Of a stretch of 64,000 nucleotides of DNA, positions 1-9,727 are shown piece after piece. The position numbers were made by a program, and so were the translations under genes. Origin of the DNA: Prorocentrum cordatum. Taxonomy: Eukaryota; Sar; Dinophyceae; Prorocentrales; Prorocentraceae. The notes beneath the pieces are model-generated. The model was not told the DNA's origin. It searched no databases and worked only from the letters and a program-made list of their open reading frames with translations. Numbering within the stretch: position 1 is the stretch's first letter; every line of letters begins with the position of its first letter. Where the stretch lies: contig CAUYUJ010013958.1 of the NCBI GenBank assembly GCA_963575745.1, forward strand, positions 19,406 through 83,405, given 5' to 3'.

Positions 1-2815
1 ACCTCGGAAACGGGTACACGACGGAGACCTTTGCACTGCTTCCAGTTGGCGACCTCCTTCGTCATGGCCTTGCGGAACTCCGCCTTCTCGGAGGGGGAAA
101 GCTTTCCCCAGTGAAACTCGATCTTATCCTTCCGCTTCTGGTTGGCAGCGAAGCAGTCCAGCATCTGAGAAGTGAGACGACGTCCGCCCTGGCTGTCCGC
201 AAGTTCGGACTTGACCATCTCGAAGTAGACCGTCATGTTCTCGTCGATCAGCTCGAAGTCGGTGCCGCCCCGGTTCCCGTCGAAGGTGATCCGAGAGAAG
301 AGCTCCTCATCGTTGTCCTCGACTGTTGGCTTGCCCTCAGAGTAGGGCCCAGGTCGGTCCTGTCGTCGTTCAGCAGGTGACTGTCGGTAGGTGGCCTCGT
401 CGCCCTTGGAGGACATGCGCCAGCGCCGATGAGGTAGTTCAGCAGGTGGGGCCGAGCTCGCTCTGGACGGTGGACTTAACCGAGACTGCTTCGAGACAGG
501 CTGCTCGATGGAGGAGATACTTGAAGGGGAAGGCGGAGACGATTCAGGTGGCGTCGGCTCGCCTGCTGGTTCAGAACGTACGTCCGAGGGATCAGGTTCA
601 GCAGCTTCTTCGTCTATCCGATCGTCATGGTCCTCGGGTGACTCGGACGGCTGGATCGCCTGCGGTTCGAAGTTCTGGATGAGTGGTCGGCTCTCGTTGG
701 TGAGGTCCTTGAACGTTCCGCGGCGGGCGACCTCCATCAAGTCGGACATGGTAGCCCCGCGTCCCTCCATATTGTTGAGCTCCACGACCATTCGCTCGGC
801 CTCCGTAGCTGGGCGCAGTTGCTCAGGAGCACACCGAAGTAGAACATCGCCGTGCGAGATCCACACGACTGAAGTTGGGCGTGTAGAGCCTGCAAGTACC
901 CGTTGTTCTTGAACTAAGACGCGCGCTGGACCATACCAGGTTGCCTTGACAGGACCACGGCCCTTCCGCCAGTAGTAGCAGTGCTCGCCGGTGCTCCAGC
1001 GAGTCGTCACGCGGCTGCGGGCATGTTCTGCATGTCGGCGTCGCTCTGAGTACTCCACCTCGATGAAGCTCTGACGTGCCAGAAGTCGCCTCTGCCCCCG
1101 GGACTCTCCGCTGCTGTCGTCCACGATGGCAAAGGGGTTGCCCGAGCCCCGATGGCCTCCAGTACCAAAGGCGTGTACGAAGGGTGAATGGTTCCCGACC
1201 TTGTCAAGATCGTTGATCGCATGCGTGACCTGGCTGATCGCCTCGTCGATGTCGCAGCCGTGATTCTGTTTCCTGAACATAGTGAGAGTCCGCTTGAACA
1301 GCTGGATCCTGCGCTCAACCTTGCCCATTAGCCAGTGCGCCTCGCCAGGAGCGATGAACATCTCGATCCCGCGCGCACTGCACCAGCTTTTGGTAAGTTC
1401 CGCTCGGTGACAGCCCTCAGCGTCGCAGCGAATGAGGCGAGGAGCGCGGTAGTGATTCGTCCAGGATCTCCAGGTCTCGAGGAGGTCCGCTGCTGATCGG
1501 TTGCCGGACCTCTGGGACTTGTCGCCGTGGTTGAAGATCTGCGTGAGTCCAGACCCCTCGTCAAGGTTCAGCGTGAACAGGTAGGTCGCGTCGTCAACAG
1601 GGTCGGTCCACTCGAGGCCGTCACTCCCCATCACCTCGAAGACCTCGGGAATGTCTACGCCAGCAGCTGTTCTGACGGCCTTCGGCAGCACCGAGGAGTC
1701 GCAGGCATGGCACTTAAACTTCTTGACCATCTTCAGAACCTGGAGGCTCGCGCCCGAGTTCTTGAGAATCTTGAACATGGTGCGGACGCTGGGGTGACCC
1801 AGATTGCGATGAAGTCGGCTGAGGCGGTGCTCTATCTCCTGGGCCTCCTTGGTGCTCAGCGTGCCGCCGTCCTTGGAGAGCTCCCTGAGGTCATCCTCGT
1901 CGAGCTCCTCGTCTGACGCCTGCTGGTCCTCCATCTCCTGGTCGCCGTCTTCGTCGATGCCCTCGAAGATGCCATCGTCAGTGTCCTGGTCCGTCGCCAA
2001 GAGGACTGAGGTTCCAGCTGTAGCACCACCTCCGGCACGCAGAATGTGCTTCGCCCAGGCCTTGCACAACGCCTCGGGGTAGAACGCTGTGGCCGCTACC
2101 ACCTTCCCCCCGATGATCTCACCATGCTCGTGGTTGTCATGCCGACCAGGGCGATTACTGCAGCGCTTGCCGATGGCCTTCTGCAGCTCGGGGTCGGTAG
2201 AGCAGATCCTCCAGACCTTGGGCAAGAGGAGGCCGCTGCGGGGGCAGCGGAGGCCGTAAGCACAGCCAGCCACCAGCGTCTCGTAGGTCTGTTCCCTGAT
2301 GCGCTTCAGTGCCTCCGAACGTCCCCAGCTATGAGATCTCTGCGGCTGCTCCAGGTCGATCTCGGTCCCACGGAATTGGAGCCCGACCGACATGATGGTC
2401 TCGCACCCAGCTTGTATCCGACGAGCCTGTTGCATTTTTTTACGTAGACGTCCGCGGTCCTCTGGGGTCTTCTGGTTCCAGTTCTGGAGTTGGCAGTCCG
2501 CGGTGCATGGAGGACTCATGACGATGCGTCGAGGCCGATGTTGACGAATCCACAGAGCAAGCCGTCGTACTCCAGTCTTCGTCGCCATGTCGAACCCGTT
2601 GTGTACCCCAGCTCGGAAGGCGGCTCCACCTAGGTCGATCACCGCCTGGGAGAGACGAGACTTCGGAGGCGTGCAGACCTCGAGCAAGTCGTAGCGGCCG
2701 CTGCGGGACAGGAAGTTGACGTCGTCGCCGATCTCCTTCGTGTAGTCCAGATCGTACTGGTCGATTGCCTTCTGCATGATGTCCAGGTCCTCGCTGGTCA
2801 GGGACACTCGCGCCC
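1..2815 (-). pseudogene. Pol segment: methyltransferase-like domain, integrase, start of RT region
   Basis: This frame is open for roughly 935 codons from a frameshift near 2815 to the window edge, so it has no visible stop. The methyltransferase-like part has IDLGGAAFRAG (about 2613-2643), SPPCT (about 2505-2519) and LEQPQRSHSW (about 2325-2360), placed like C5-methyltransferase motifs I, IV and VI, followed by a C/H-rich tail (about 2105-2165). The integrase has its zinc site (LHRNLGH near 1800-1830; KCHAC near 1699-1716) and a catalytic triad: Asp at 1620-1622 (GSDGLEW), Asp at 1422-1424 (RCDAEG) and Glu at 1314-1316 (KVERR). The last two are separated by 35 residues, the copia spacing. 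A WYGPARVL stretch and an acidic, proline-rich linker follow. The sequence then enters the region that precedes reverse transcriptase (FRKAMTKEVANWKQ). The integrase core looks intact; joining to gag is broken. Confidence 0.85.
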
Positions 2816-4000
2816 TCTCTTGCTGGCCATCTCCTTCTCGGGTAAGTCGTCCAGCATCTCGAAGGATTCCGAGGACGGGTCGTTCGCCAGTCTCTTCAGG
2901 ACCTTGGACAGCATCCGCCTCCACCTCATGTAGATCACCTCCGACCTGCACAGCCAACTGACCTCTGGGCTCGCCGACCTGGGAATCATGCACTCGGGGA
3001 GGCCTGCTTGTGGCTGGTCGTTCTTCCGACGAGGTGGACGGTAGTTCTGCACGAAGTTCGGCGACGGGTACCCGGCCTCCTCCAGCCGACATTTGTGGGT
3101 CTGGCCTCCCGTGCACGAACACCCGTTCCGCTTGCGACCTGGTTGGCCGCAGCAGCTGCACCTCTGAAATCCCGGCGCCTTGGACTTGGCCGCCTGGACG
3201 AGGGTGGCGGTCGGATTCGATCCAGCAGCATTCGTGGTCACGTCCTTTGGGGGTTCAGAAGCGAACTCGCCTTGGATGACCCTGGCCTCGGACTGGATCT
3301 GAGCTGACGTCGACGCACTCGCCTCGGCTGTTGTTGGCAGCTTTGACGTGAAAGGAGTCTTTCTGCGATCTCACGGACGCTCCGTAGTAGGGGATGGCGG
3401 CGGTGGCACACCCGAAGGCGACGAGATGTGCCACGGCGGCATGACATCCGCTGGATATGGAAGCGTAGATGAATATCGAGGAGCTCCTCCTGATTGAACG
3501 CCCTTTCGAGCCGAAAGAGCTCGGTGCGCATCAAAATCGTCAGGATCAGGAGGAGGCTCAGATTGCCGTGTCGGGAGTTCCGTACTCGTACTAGTCTGCG
3601 CTCTTGGAGATGTCTCGGTTTCTCTGATCGTTGCTCTCGAACTCTTGGTCCCCGAAGATGGTCCCCAAGATGCCCTCGTAGGAGATGCTGTAGGAGATCT
3701 CGAGAGGCTGGGGGGTGTAGGAGCAGGCCCAGGGGGTGCAGCTAGGACATCCTGACCCCCGTCAGCGTCTTCGAACTTCGGGAACTCTGAGGATCTCTCG
3801 AGGGTGTGAGGCTTTTCTGGAGTCTTCTTGGGCCCCCCCGATGGACTAGAGGAAAGAACTTTTCTCGGATCCACCAGGGGGCAGGCCCCCGCGCCAGCCG
3901 CGGGCGCCAGCGCCAGCACCGCCTCGTCCGCGACCGCGGACGTCTTAGCCTCATCCTCCAGGGCGCTGCACTGTGTGATCCCGACGATGTTCGGGAGGCT
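2798..4000 (-). pseudogene. Polyprotein linker between protease and methyltransferase-like domain
   Basis: The segment lies in the same frame as gag-protease. It starts right after TAA at 4001-4003, carries an in-frame TGA at 3371-3373 and ends at TGA near 2798. The first part is low-complexity and rich in Pro, Ser and Thr. The second holds a Cys cluster (CSCCGQPGRKRNGCSC, about 3100-3165) and then KVLKRLANDPSSESFEMLDD, after which reading must shift by one base near 2815 to continue into the methyltransferase-like domain. No catalytic motif was recognised. The Cys cluster could bind metal, but this is a guess from composition. Confidence 0.6.
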
Positions 4001-5617
4001 TTAGGGGATGTTCTGCCACCGCGTCGGAGTCGTCACGTTGATGGCGAGGTGGCCACTGGGCATCTTCCGGCACTGGAAGACGTGATGTGAGATCTTCGGC
4101 AGCATCATGTAGCCGTTACCGCAGTCGATGAGGGCGTTGGTATGATCAGGGCCCAGCCTTTCCATGCCGATCAGCAGTGGCACCTTGTTGTCCATGATCG
4201 AGATCTCGATCTTCTCCTGGCCGTCGCCGAGAAAGATGGCACCCGTCATGGTGCCCATCGAGCTCTTGCGCCTGCCGTCGCCGAAAGTGAAGTACCGCGT
4301 CCGCTCCACCACGTCGAACAGTATGTTGTGCTTCTCCTCCATGTCGTAGATGAGGTGCTCGGCCATCGTCACACCGATGAGGCTCCTCGTGGCGCCGCAG
4401 TCGAGGATCGCCCAGATGCCGCCCACGTCGTCCAAGAGAAGCACCAGGTCGCCGAGCTCTAGAAGCGCAAACGAGGTCATCTCGTTGGGCTGTGGCTTGC
4501 CGCGGTCCTTCGTCCTCTCGGGGCAGTCCTTCGCCTGGTGTCCGAACTTGCGGCAAGCTAGACATCTCATCCTACGCCTGTCACGCGCAGGTTCTTGACC
4601 ACCGTCCTGACGAGAAGACCGTTGACCATCGTGACGAGAAGAGCGTTGGCCACCACGTAGTTGTCGAGGACGAGGGGGTCCCTCCGCTGGTCGAGGAGCG
4701 AGCACGGGGTAGTATTCCCTCGCCACCTTGAGCTTCCTGATGAGGTCCCTCGCGTCCTTGAAGTTCCTGCCCAGCTGCCTGAACTCCGCGTAGAGGCCGT
4801 CCTCGTAGTCGTCGACAAGCTCGGAGTCTTCGAAGAGGGTCGAGTCCTCCTCGTCCGCTAAGTTCACCAGCTGGTGCACGATGTCCGCGATCTCGGACCT
4901 GTCCTCGAAGTCGTGGTCCTCCTGCTCGGCCTCCTCGGCCTCGCCGAAGAACCCCGCGCGCCTGTCCTTCTTCTCGCGGACCCCGTCGATCTCCTTTAGC
5001 GCTTCCAGCGGGTACCTCGTGCACAGCGCCTTGTACGTCCTGCCGAAGTCGCAGTCGCCGCCCGCCGTAGCGGTGATCTCGCCCCTTGCCACAGGGCTCA
5101 GGCGCGATCGGCGGAGGTACCACCACGTCCTCAGAGGCGCTGCGACGACCTCCTCGTCCGAGCTGTCCACCGCCTTCAGCTGCGACACGAGGTCACGCTC
5201 GTGCGCCTCCCAGCGCGCCGTCCAGTCGGGGAAGCCCTCACCCGGCTCCCGCTGGAGCTTGTTGAAGAACTTCTCAGCTGAGTTCCCCATCTCGTTCACG
5301 TTGGACAGGTCGAGCTTCGACAAGAGGAAGTCGAAGACTCGTTGCCATCCTGTCAGCTTGCCCTCGTCGGTGACTTCGTCGATCTTGTCGATGTCTGGGC
5401 ACGCCTGTGCCAGTCTGCGTGTTCTTGCCCCCAGCGCTCTCACCAGCTGGGGTCCCACCACGTACCTGTCCTGCATCTTATAGCTCTTGCTGAAGAGCCC
5501 GACGTCGAACTTGTATGCCAGCTGCTTGTCGGGCTCTCCGTCCCATGATGGGACGTCCAATCGGAGTGCTGCTGAGCCGCCAGCAGCTCCTCCGGTCGTA
5601 GTCGCACCACTCGACAT
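4001..5617 (-). CDS. Gag-protease polyprotein of copia element A
   Basis: The product would be a 538-residue protein from the ATG at 5615-5617. This start is preferred over upstream GTG-type starts because it follows the primer-binding site and leader. Residues 1-345 are a helical, acidic gag region. A CCHC zinc knuckle CLACRKFGHQAKDC (CX2CX4HX4C) spans about 4523-4564 (residues 352-365) and should bind the genomic RNA in the virus-like particle. A retropepsin-like active site DCGATRSLIG has its Asp at 4400-4402 (residue 406), with the protease fold expected to follow to the TAA. Gag builds the particle; the protease would process the polyprotein. The stop after the protease separates it from pol in the same frame. 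The gag is a different type from that of element B, whose knuckle is CX2CX4HX6C. Confidence 0.85.
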   Translation of the reverse strand: MSSGATTTGGAAGGSAALRLDVPSWDGEPDKQLAYKFDVGLFSKSYKMQDRYVVGPQLVRALGARTRRLAQACPDIDKIDEVTDEGKLTGWQRVFDFLLSKLDLSNVNEMGNSAEKFFNKLQREPGEGFPDWTARWEAHERDLVSQLKAVDSSDEEVVAAPLRTWWYLRRSRLSPVARGEITATAGGDCDFGRTYKALCTRYPLEALKEIDGVREKKDRRAGFFGEAEEAEQEDHDFEDRSEIADIVHQLVNLADEEDSTLFEDSELVDDYEDGLYAEFRQLGRNFKDARDLIRKLKVAREYYPVLAPRPAEGPPRPRQLRGGQRSSRHDGQRSSRQDGGQEPARDRRRMRCLACRKFGHQAKDCPERTKDRGKPQPNEMTSFALLELGDLVLLLDDVGGIWAILDCGATRSLIGVTMAEHLIYDMEEKHNILFDVVERTRYFTFGDGRRKSSMGTMTGAIFLGDGQEKIEISIMDNKVPLLIGMERLGPDHTNALIDCGNGYMMLPKISHHVFQCRKMPSGHLAINVTTPTRWQNIP

Positions 5618-5625
5618 TGTTGTCG

Positions 5626-5687
5626 TCGATCGTGATCGCCACAATGTAGACCGTGGTCGATCGTGATCGCCACAATGTAGACCGTGG
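5626..5687 (-). repeat. Two perfect 31-bp tandem units in the leader of element A
   Basis: Two identical 31-bp units, 5626-5656 and 5657-5687, lie between the primer-binding site and the gag ATG. They sit in the 5' untranslated leader, where packaging signals often lie; a function here is only inference. Confidence 0.85.
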
Positions 5688-5692
5688 TCGTA

Positions 5693-5710
5693 ACTCTGCT
5701 CCCGCTACCA
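5693..5710 (-). other. Putative tRNA primer-binding site of element A
   Basis: On the minus strand the sequence TGGTAGCGGGAGCAGAG begins with TGG, complementary to a tRNA CCA end. It resembles the TGGTAGCGTGAG beside the 5' LTR of element B. The first seven bases would pair with a tRNA ending GCTACCA, the ending of many eukaryotic initiator Met tRNAs. Confidence 0.6.
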
Positions 5711-5999
5711 ATCTGAATACAAGGGCACCCTGGAGCCCTTCTCGTCACCGTCGTCAGTGACGTCAGCCTCTGAGTAAAATGAAGAATGTGATGCGAACCC
5801 TTTTCGCTATGAATCTCGGCGGCGCGCCAACCCGCGCCGTCCTGGGGCGGCACTCCGCCCGCGATATGAAACCCACCCGCCCACTGCCGAGCCAAACAGG
5901 CTGCAGGGACGGGAGACTCGAGCAGACCCCTCACGATATGTCCAACATGAACATCCTCGAAATCAGAAAGAGGGTGCCAACACGGCCCCTGCTGGGCCC
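5711..5999 (-). other. Probable 5' LTR region of element A, outer boundary unknown
   Basis: Directly upstream of the primer-binding site (minus strand) the sequence reads TTGTATTCA followed by GAT. An LTR is expected to end in CA here. The partner LTR is outside the window, so the outer edge cannot be placed. No gene is seen. Confidence 0.35.
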
Positions 6000-6250
6000 A
6001 GGACGGCCCAAGGAGGCGCACAGGAGGGGCCCAAGACGACTCCAAGGCGGCCCCCTCACGGTCCCAGACGGCTCCAAGACAGCCCCACGAGGACCTCGAT
6101 GGGACCAGGACGGCCTACGGACGCGCCCATGAGGGGCCCACGACGAACCAAGACGGCCCCATCACGGCAAACGGCGCCCTCAAGACGGGCATGGACGGCT
6201 CCAAGACGGCCCTTTGAGGGAGCCAACGCGGCCCCACACCCTTCGGGCGC
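6000..6250. repeat. Degenerate GGCCC/AAGACGG spacer sequence
   Basis: The sequence consists of short irregular runs such as CCAAGACGGCCC, CTCCAAGACAGCC and GGGGCCCA. It is the first of many tracts of this kind in the window. No gene is recognised; all frames give Pro/Arg/Lys/Ala-rich peptides. Confidence 0.7.
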
Positions 6251-6284
6251 ACACTTGCCGGGGCTGGGAGCTTGCGACAAGTCT

Positions 6285-6690
6285 CCCACATCCACTGTCC
6301 TGCCCCATTCTGTTCGCCTGGAGGCCTCCTCCAACCCTGTGGGCGAACAAGAGGAAACCCAGCGGGCCGCCAACCCTGGGGCCCGTGGGCCCCGCGCCGC
6401 CTGGGCAGAAGACGAACGCGGGGTCTGACAGGCCAGCTACCGCCCCCCTTTGCCCGATATGCTGTGCCATTCTGTTCCCCCAGGGGCCTTGGCAAACTCT
6501 TCGGGCCAAGCATACCGGACCCCTGGGACAGCAGCCACTTGATATGACCATGGGACCTCTCCGCATTCTTCGGACGAGCACCTGGGGGGCCCAGGATATT
6601 CGGACAAGTCTTCCCCATTCCTTGCCCTGTCCCGTTCTGTTCGCCCGAAGGCCTCCACAGACCTTCTGGGCGAACAGAATGGGACATGGC
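6285..6690. repeat. Three related foldback repeats with TGTTCGCC arms
   Basis: Three related units occur at about 6290-6350, 6455-6515 and 6605-6690. Each contains CCATTCTGTTC or CCGTTCTGTTC. The last is a strong hairpin at 6629-6683: the left arm with CTGTTCGCCCGAAGG pairs with the right arm CCTTCTGGGCGAACAG across a short loop. The first unit has weaker arms, and in the middle one the right arm is lost. They look like a small inverted-repeat element amplified locally. Confidence 0.7.
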
Positions 6691-6959
6691 GAACAAACCC
6701 TCCCGTTGGCGGTGATGCGACTGGAACGCACCATCAAGGCGCGCCCGGAGGTGATGGCCTACCCAACAGCGGTTTCTCTAACTATTTTACAGGATTTCAA
6801 ATTTTCTTGAAGCTCTCTTGGGCCCTCCCTGTAGATCCTTGCGAGCCTCCCCGGCGCTTTCGGTGGCTTTCCCCGATGGTCTCCCGAGCCCTTCCCCAAG
6901 CGCTCCTGAGACGCCTCAGATGGGCTTCGACTTCGACGCACATCCCCGAGAGACTTCGA
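6691..6959. other. No gene recognised
   Basis: The stretch joins the foldback repeats to the duplicated leader below. It holds short runs such as CTCTTGGGCC and CTTCCCCAAGC, which are reverse-orientation versions of the spacer repeat. I see no motif or convincing coding frame. Confidence 0.5.
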
Positions 6960-7111
6960 AACTGTCCTCAATAGGAGGGGGGTGAACGAGCAGTGCGCTG
7001 GGCCAAGCTGCTGGAGCGCTGCAAGAGCTCGGACACGAAGGCGCGGTCTCGCTGCCGCCGCCCGAGCCGCCGCCGTGTTGTAGATTTTCGGTACAATCTG
7101 CGCCGTTCCTC
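6960..7111 (+). repeat. Leader block upstream of a PPR fragment, duplicated at 9575-9727
   Basis: The block shares AATAGGAGGGGGG, GCTGCTGGAGCGCTGCAAG and the GCTGCCGCCGCCC run with 9575-9727, in the same order. In both places it is followed by the PPR lead-in peptide REPFQKDVVDGVHGSALV or its degenerate version. It could be an upstream exon or intron of a repeated PPR gene. Confidence 0.65.
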
Positions 7112-7480
7112 CGAGAACCATTCCAGAAAGATGTCGTGGACGGAGTCCACGGGTCAGCCCTAGTCAGCTACAACGCTGGGATCAGCGCGTGCGAGAAGGG
7201 CGAGCAGTGGCAGCGGGCACTCGTGCTGCTCAGCGAGATGCGGGAGGCAAGGCTAGAGTCTGACGTCATCAGCTACAGCGCTGGGATCAGCGCGTGCGAG
7301 AAGGGCGAGCAGTGGCAGCATGCTCTGGCACTACTCAGCGAGATGCGGGACGCGAAGCTAGAGCCCAACGCCGTAAGCTACAATGCTGGGATCAGTGCGT
7401 GCGAGAAGTGCGTGCAGTGGCAGCAGGCACTGGTGCTTCTCAGCGAGATATGCGAGACGAAGCTTGAGGCCAACGTCATC
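7112..7480 (+). pseudogene. PPR fragment with three tandem 35-residue units
   Basis: The open frame reads LREPFQKDVVDGVHGSALV and then three pentatricopeptide units, each built on YNAGISACEKGEQWQRAL and ending in KLEPN/D-V/A-I/V. PPR units form helical pairs that bind single-stranded RNA, usually in organelles. The Asn near the start and the Asp or Asn near the end, positions used in the PPR code, are almost unchanged between units. No ATG, targeting peptide or C-terminal part is attached; a GTG lies at 7136 but is not a credible start. After the third unit (ending GTCATC at 7480) the sequence falls into a degraded copy of the next unit and then spacer. It could be a real exon of a spliced gene or a broken copy. 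Confidence 0.7.
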
Positions 7481-8080
7481 GCTCCTACAATGCAAGAGCC
7501 CGCGCGCGCCGGAGAGTTATGCGCATCAATCGCATTTGTTGTCTTCAGGAGGCCCCTGGAGGCCGAAAGGCGCTCCTGGGCCAGCCTGGACAGCCCTGCG
7601 GGCCTCGAGCCACGCCCCTATACGGCCCAACAGGAATCAAAAACGGCCATAGAGGAGCCCAAGACGGCCCCAAGACGGCTTCAGTTCGCTGGACGACGGC
7701 TCAGGCGGCCCCCAAGACGCCACAAGAGACGTCCAAAATGGCCCTCAAGACAACCCCGAAAGGCCAAGCCTCTTCTCATGCCTCCCTCGTCGCTCCTTGC
7801 TCCTCGCCCCGTGCCTCCCTCTTTTCGCTGCTGGCTCCAACCTTCGCCCCTCGCGTCTCCCTTCTGGGTACTGGCGTCTGCTCACTTCCTCCTCTTCGGC
7901 TCTCCCTCATCCCTCACCAATCATCTCTCCTCGAGCATCGCTCGTCCCTTCTCGCTCCGCACTCCTTGCTGATCGCTTCTCGGTGATCGCTCCTCACTTC
8001 CCCAACCTCCCCGCTCGACCCTGACTCCTCGTTCCTTGATCCTCGCTCCTCGCTCCACTCACGAGCTACATGCTGTGCCA
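7481..8080. other. Spacer with AAGACGG runs, then CT-rich tract; no gene recognised
   Basis: At 7640-7770 the GGCCC/AAGACGG repeat recurs. At 7770-8060 there is a pyrimidine-rich stretch with repeated TCGCTCCT, CTTGCTCCTCGCC and TCCCTC motifs. The open frames here are Ser/Pro/Leu-rich and look like translations of these repeats. Confidence 0.55.
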
Positions 8081-8089
8081 TCTACCAAG

Positions 8090-8250
8090 GGTACCAAGAA
8101 GCAGCACTCTGCAGCCTCAAGCAGCAACAGCGAACAATTGCAGTCCGCAGCAGGCAACAGCAGCACAGCAAACTAGCAGCAGAAGCAGCACGCCGCAGGC
8201 AGCAGCACCCTGCAGCTGCAGGCAGCAACTGCAGAGGCGACTCCAGGGCG
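8090..8250 (+). repeat. Imperfect CAG/GCAGCA repeat tract
   Basis: The tract is built from variations of GCAGCAACAG and GCAGCAGCACG. It resembles the tract at 28,850-29,040. It would encode Gln or Ala runs in different frames; no gene context is seen. Confidence 0.7.
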
Positions 8251-8329
8251 GAGTGGGCTCGACTCCATGGCGGGCGCGGCGCCCGAACTAGACTGCGTGC
8301 GCTGAGAAGTACGCCGCATCGTGATGCTG

Positions 8330-8488
8330 CGCGCGGGGAGCGTGCAGGCGCCGCGCCGCGTGACGCGACCAACGACGCGGCCGCCGTCGTAGCTGCCGCG
8401 AGCGCCGTCGTCGCAGCCGCCGCCGTCGTCGCTGCCGCCGACGCCGTCGCCGTCCTCGCCGCTGCCGCCGTCGGGCAGATGGCCAGTA
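8330..8488 (+). repeat. GCC/GTC triplet-rich tract
   Basis: Runs of GCCGCCGTCGTAGCTGCC and GCCGTCGTCGCAGCC form a degenerate triplet array. No coding feature is supported. Confidence 0.6.
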
Positions 8489-8552
8489 GGCCATGGGTCA
8501 GCCCTCGTCTTCTCTCCTGCAGTGCAGCGCTCTCTGCGCGCGAGAAGGCCCC
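8489..8552 (+). pseudogene. PPR lead-in relic
   Basis: The sequence CCATGGGTCAGCCCTCGTC, followed by GCGCGCGAGAAGG, aligns with the CACGGGTCAGCCCTAGTC ... GCGTGCGAGAAGG start of intact PPR fragments. The region between is replaced by TTCTCTCCTGCAGTGCAG. Only the outline of one half unit remains. Confidence 0.5.
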
Positions 8553-9030
8553 GTGCTCCCAAAGGGCCGCCTGGGGCCCTCCGGGGCGCCCCGCGGGCCG
8601 CCCCGGGCTCTCCGAGGCGGCTCCGGGGCAGAGGAGGAGGAGGAGGAGGAGGAGGAGGAGGAGGAGGAGGAGGAGGCCCCAAGGCGCCGGACGCCTCAAG
8701 AGAACCCCGAGCGAGCCGAAGGATGGCCCCAGGGGCCTCCAAGGCAGGCCAGGAGGCTCCGTAGACGGCCCAGGAGGACCCCCAGGAGAGCCACGAGAGG
8801 CAAACATCGTTTCAGGGGACAGGCCTGTAGGGGCAGAGGCCCGACTTGGGGCTGGGGCGGCCTCTTGCAGGCCTGGCTTTGAGGTGGAGGAGTCTTGCCA
8901 AGGGTCCCGGCCAAGGCGTTTCGTCTGGGCTTGCCAACGGGGACGGCTGGTCCGCGGAGAAGCGAATCGTTTCATCCCCTCCGGGAAACGTATATTTTCC
9001 CCATGTCCCTATGTCTGCTCTTTTCGCCTG
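8553..9030. repeat. GGA array inside GC-rich spacer
   Basis: A pure (GAG)n run lies at about 8631-8676, inside CCGGGGCGCC-type GC-rich sequence. At 8800-9030 I see no gene. Confidence 0.55.
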
Positions 9031-9574
9031 CGCAGTCCCCAAGACGGCTTCGCAGGCCCCCAAGACCGCCCCAAGATTCCCCCAGGAGGGCCTTCAAACG
9101 GCCCGAGACGGCCCTGGGACGGCTCCAGAGGCGCCCGAGACGGCCCAAGAGGCACCCCAGACAGCCCCAAGAGCGCCCAATAACAGCCCAAGATGGCCCC
9201 AAGACGGCCCCAAGACCGCCCGAGAGGCACCCCAGACGGCCCCACATCGCCCCCAGACGGCCCCGGAGGCACCCCAGACGGCCCAAGAGGGCCCCAAGAA
9301 ACCCGCAGGAGAACGAAAAGAGGCCTCTTAGCTGCCCCCAAGAGGCCTTCGATGCTTCTCTCTTGAGGAGCGTCGGCGACTGACGATCGAAGATCGACGG
9401 GATGAAGGCTCGAGGGACGAGGAGGAGGACGCCCACAATTGCCCCACAAGCCGGCAGGACCCACCGAGATGTCCCGAGCATGACCCGAAAGAAGTCCCCA
9501 GAGGGTCCAGACATACTGAGACGGCGCCTAACGAAGACCGACGGGATGCAGGATCCAGGGGAGGATTTCGAAAT
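9031..9574. repeat. GGCCC/AAGACGG spacer tract
   Basis: From 9040 to 9310 the sequence repeats CCCCAAGACGGCCC, AGGCACCCCAGACGGCC and close variants, giving PKTAPKTAQEAPQTAP in one frame. From 9325 to 9574 it loses periodicity (CGATCGAAGATCGACGGGATG). There is no recognisable gene. Confidence 0.7.
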
Positions 9575-9727
9575 TGCCCCCAATAGGAGGGGGGCGAACG
9601 AGCCGTTCACCAGTGCCGAGCTGCTGGAGCGCTGCAAGAGCTCGGTCACGAAGGTGCGGTCGCGCTGCCGCCGCCCCGGCCGCCGCCGTGCTTCTAGAGG
9701 TTTTCGGCAACATCTCCGTCGCTCCTC
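9575..9727 (+). repeat. Second copy of the PPR leader block
   Basis: The block matches 6960-7111 over AATAGGAGGGGGG, GCTGCTGGAGCGCTGCAAGA and GCTGCCGCCGCCC. It immediately precedes the next PPR fragment. Confidence 0.65.

Larger units (their letters stand above)
1..5710 (-). mobile_element. Copia-type LTR retrotransposon A, truncated by the left window edge
   Basis: Read on the minus strand, this is a copia-order element: primer-binding site near 5710, gag with a zinc knuckle, aspartic protease, linker, methyltransferase-like domain, HHCC and DDE integrase, then the N-terminal flank of the reverse transcriptase region at the edge. Integrase before reverse transcriptase is the Ty1/copia order. 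Gag-protease (4001-5617) and the following linker share one reading frame, interrupted by TAA at 4001-4003 and TGA at 3371-3373. A one-base shift near 2815 then moves to a frame that is open to base 1. The 3' half, the downstream LTR and any target duplication lie outside the window. The two stops and the shift suggest a decaying copy, although stop readthrough cannot be excluded for the first stop. Confidence 0.9.

Noticed and set aside
1007-1564. Short minus-strand frames with Arg/Ser-rich products over the integrase of element A
   Set aside because: They are out-of-frame shadows; the frame with the D, D, E triad runs unbroken through this region to base 1.
8082-8975. 297-codon minus-strand frame
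   Set aside because: High GC plus GCC, CAG and GGA repeats keep several frames open; nothing recognisable.
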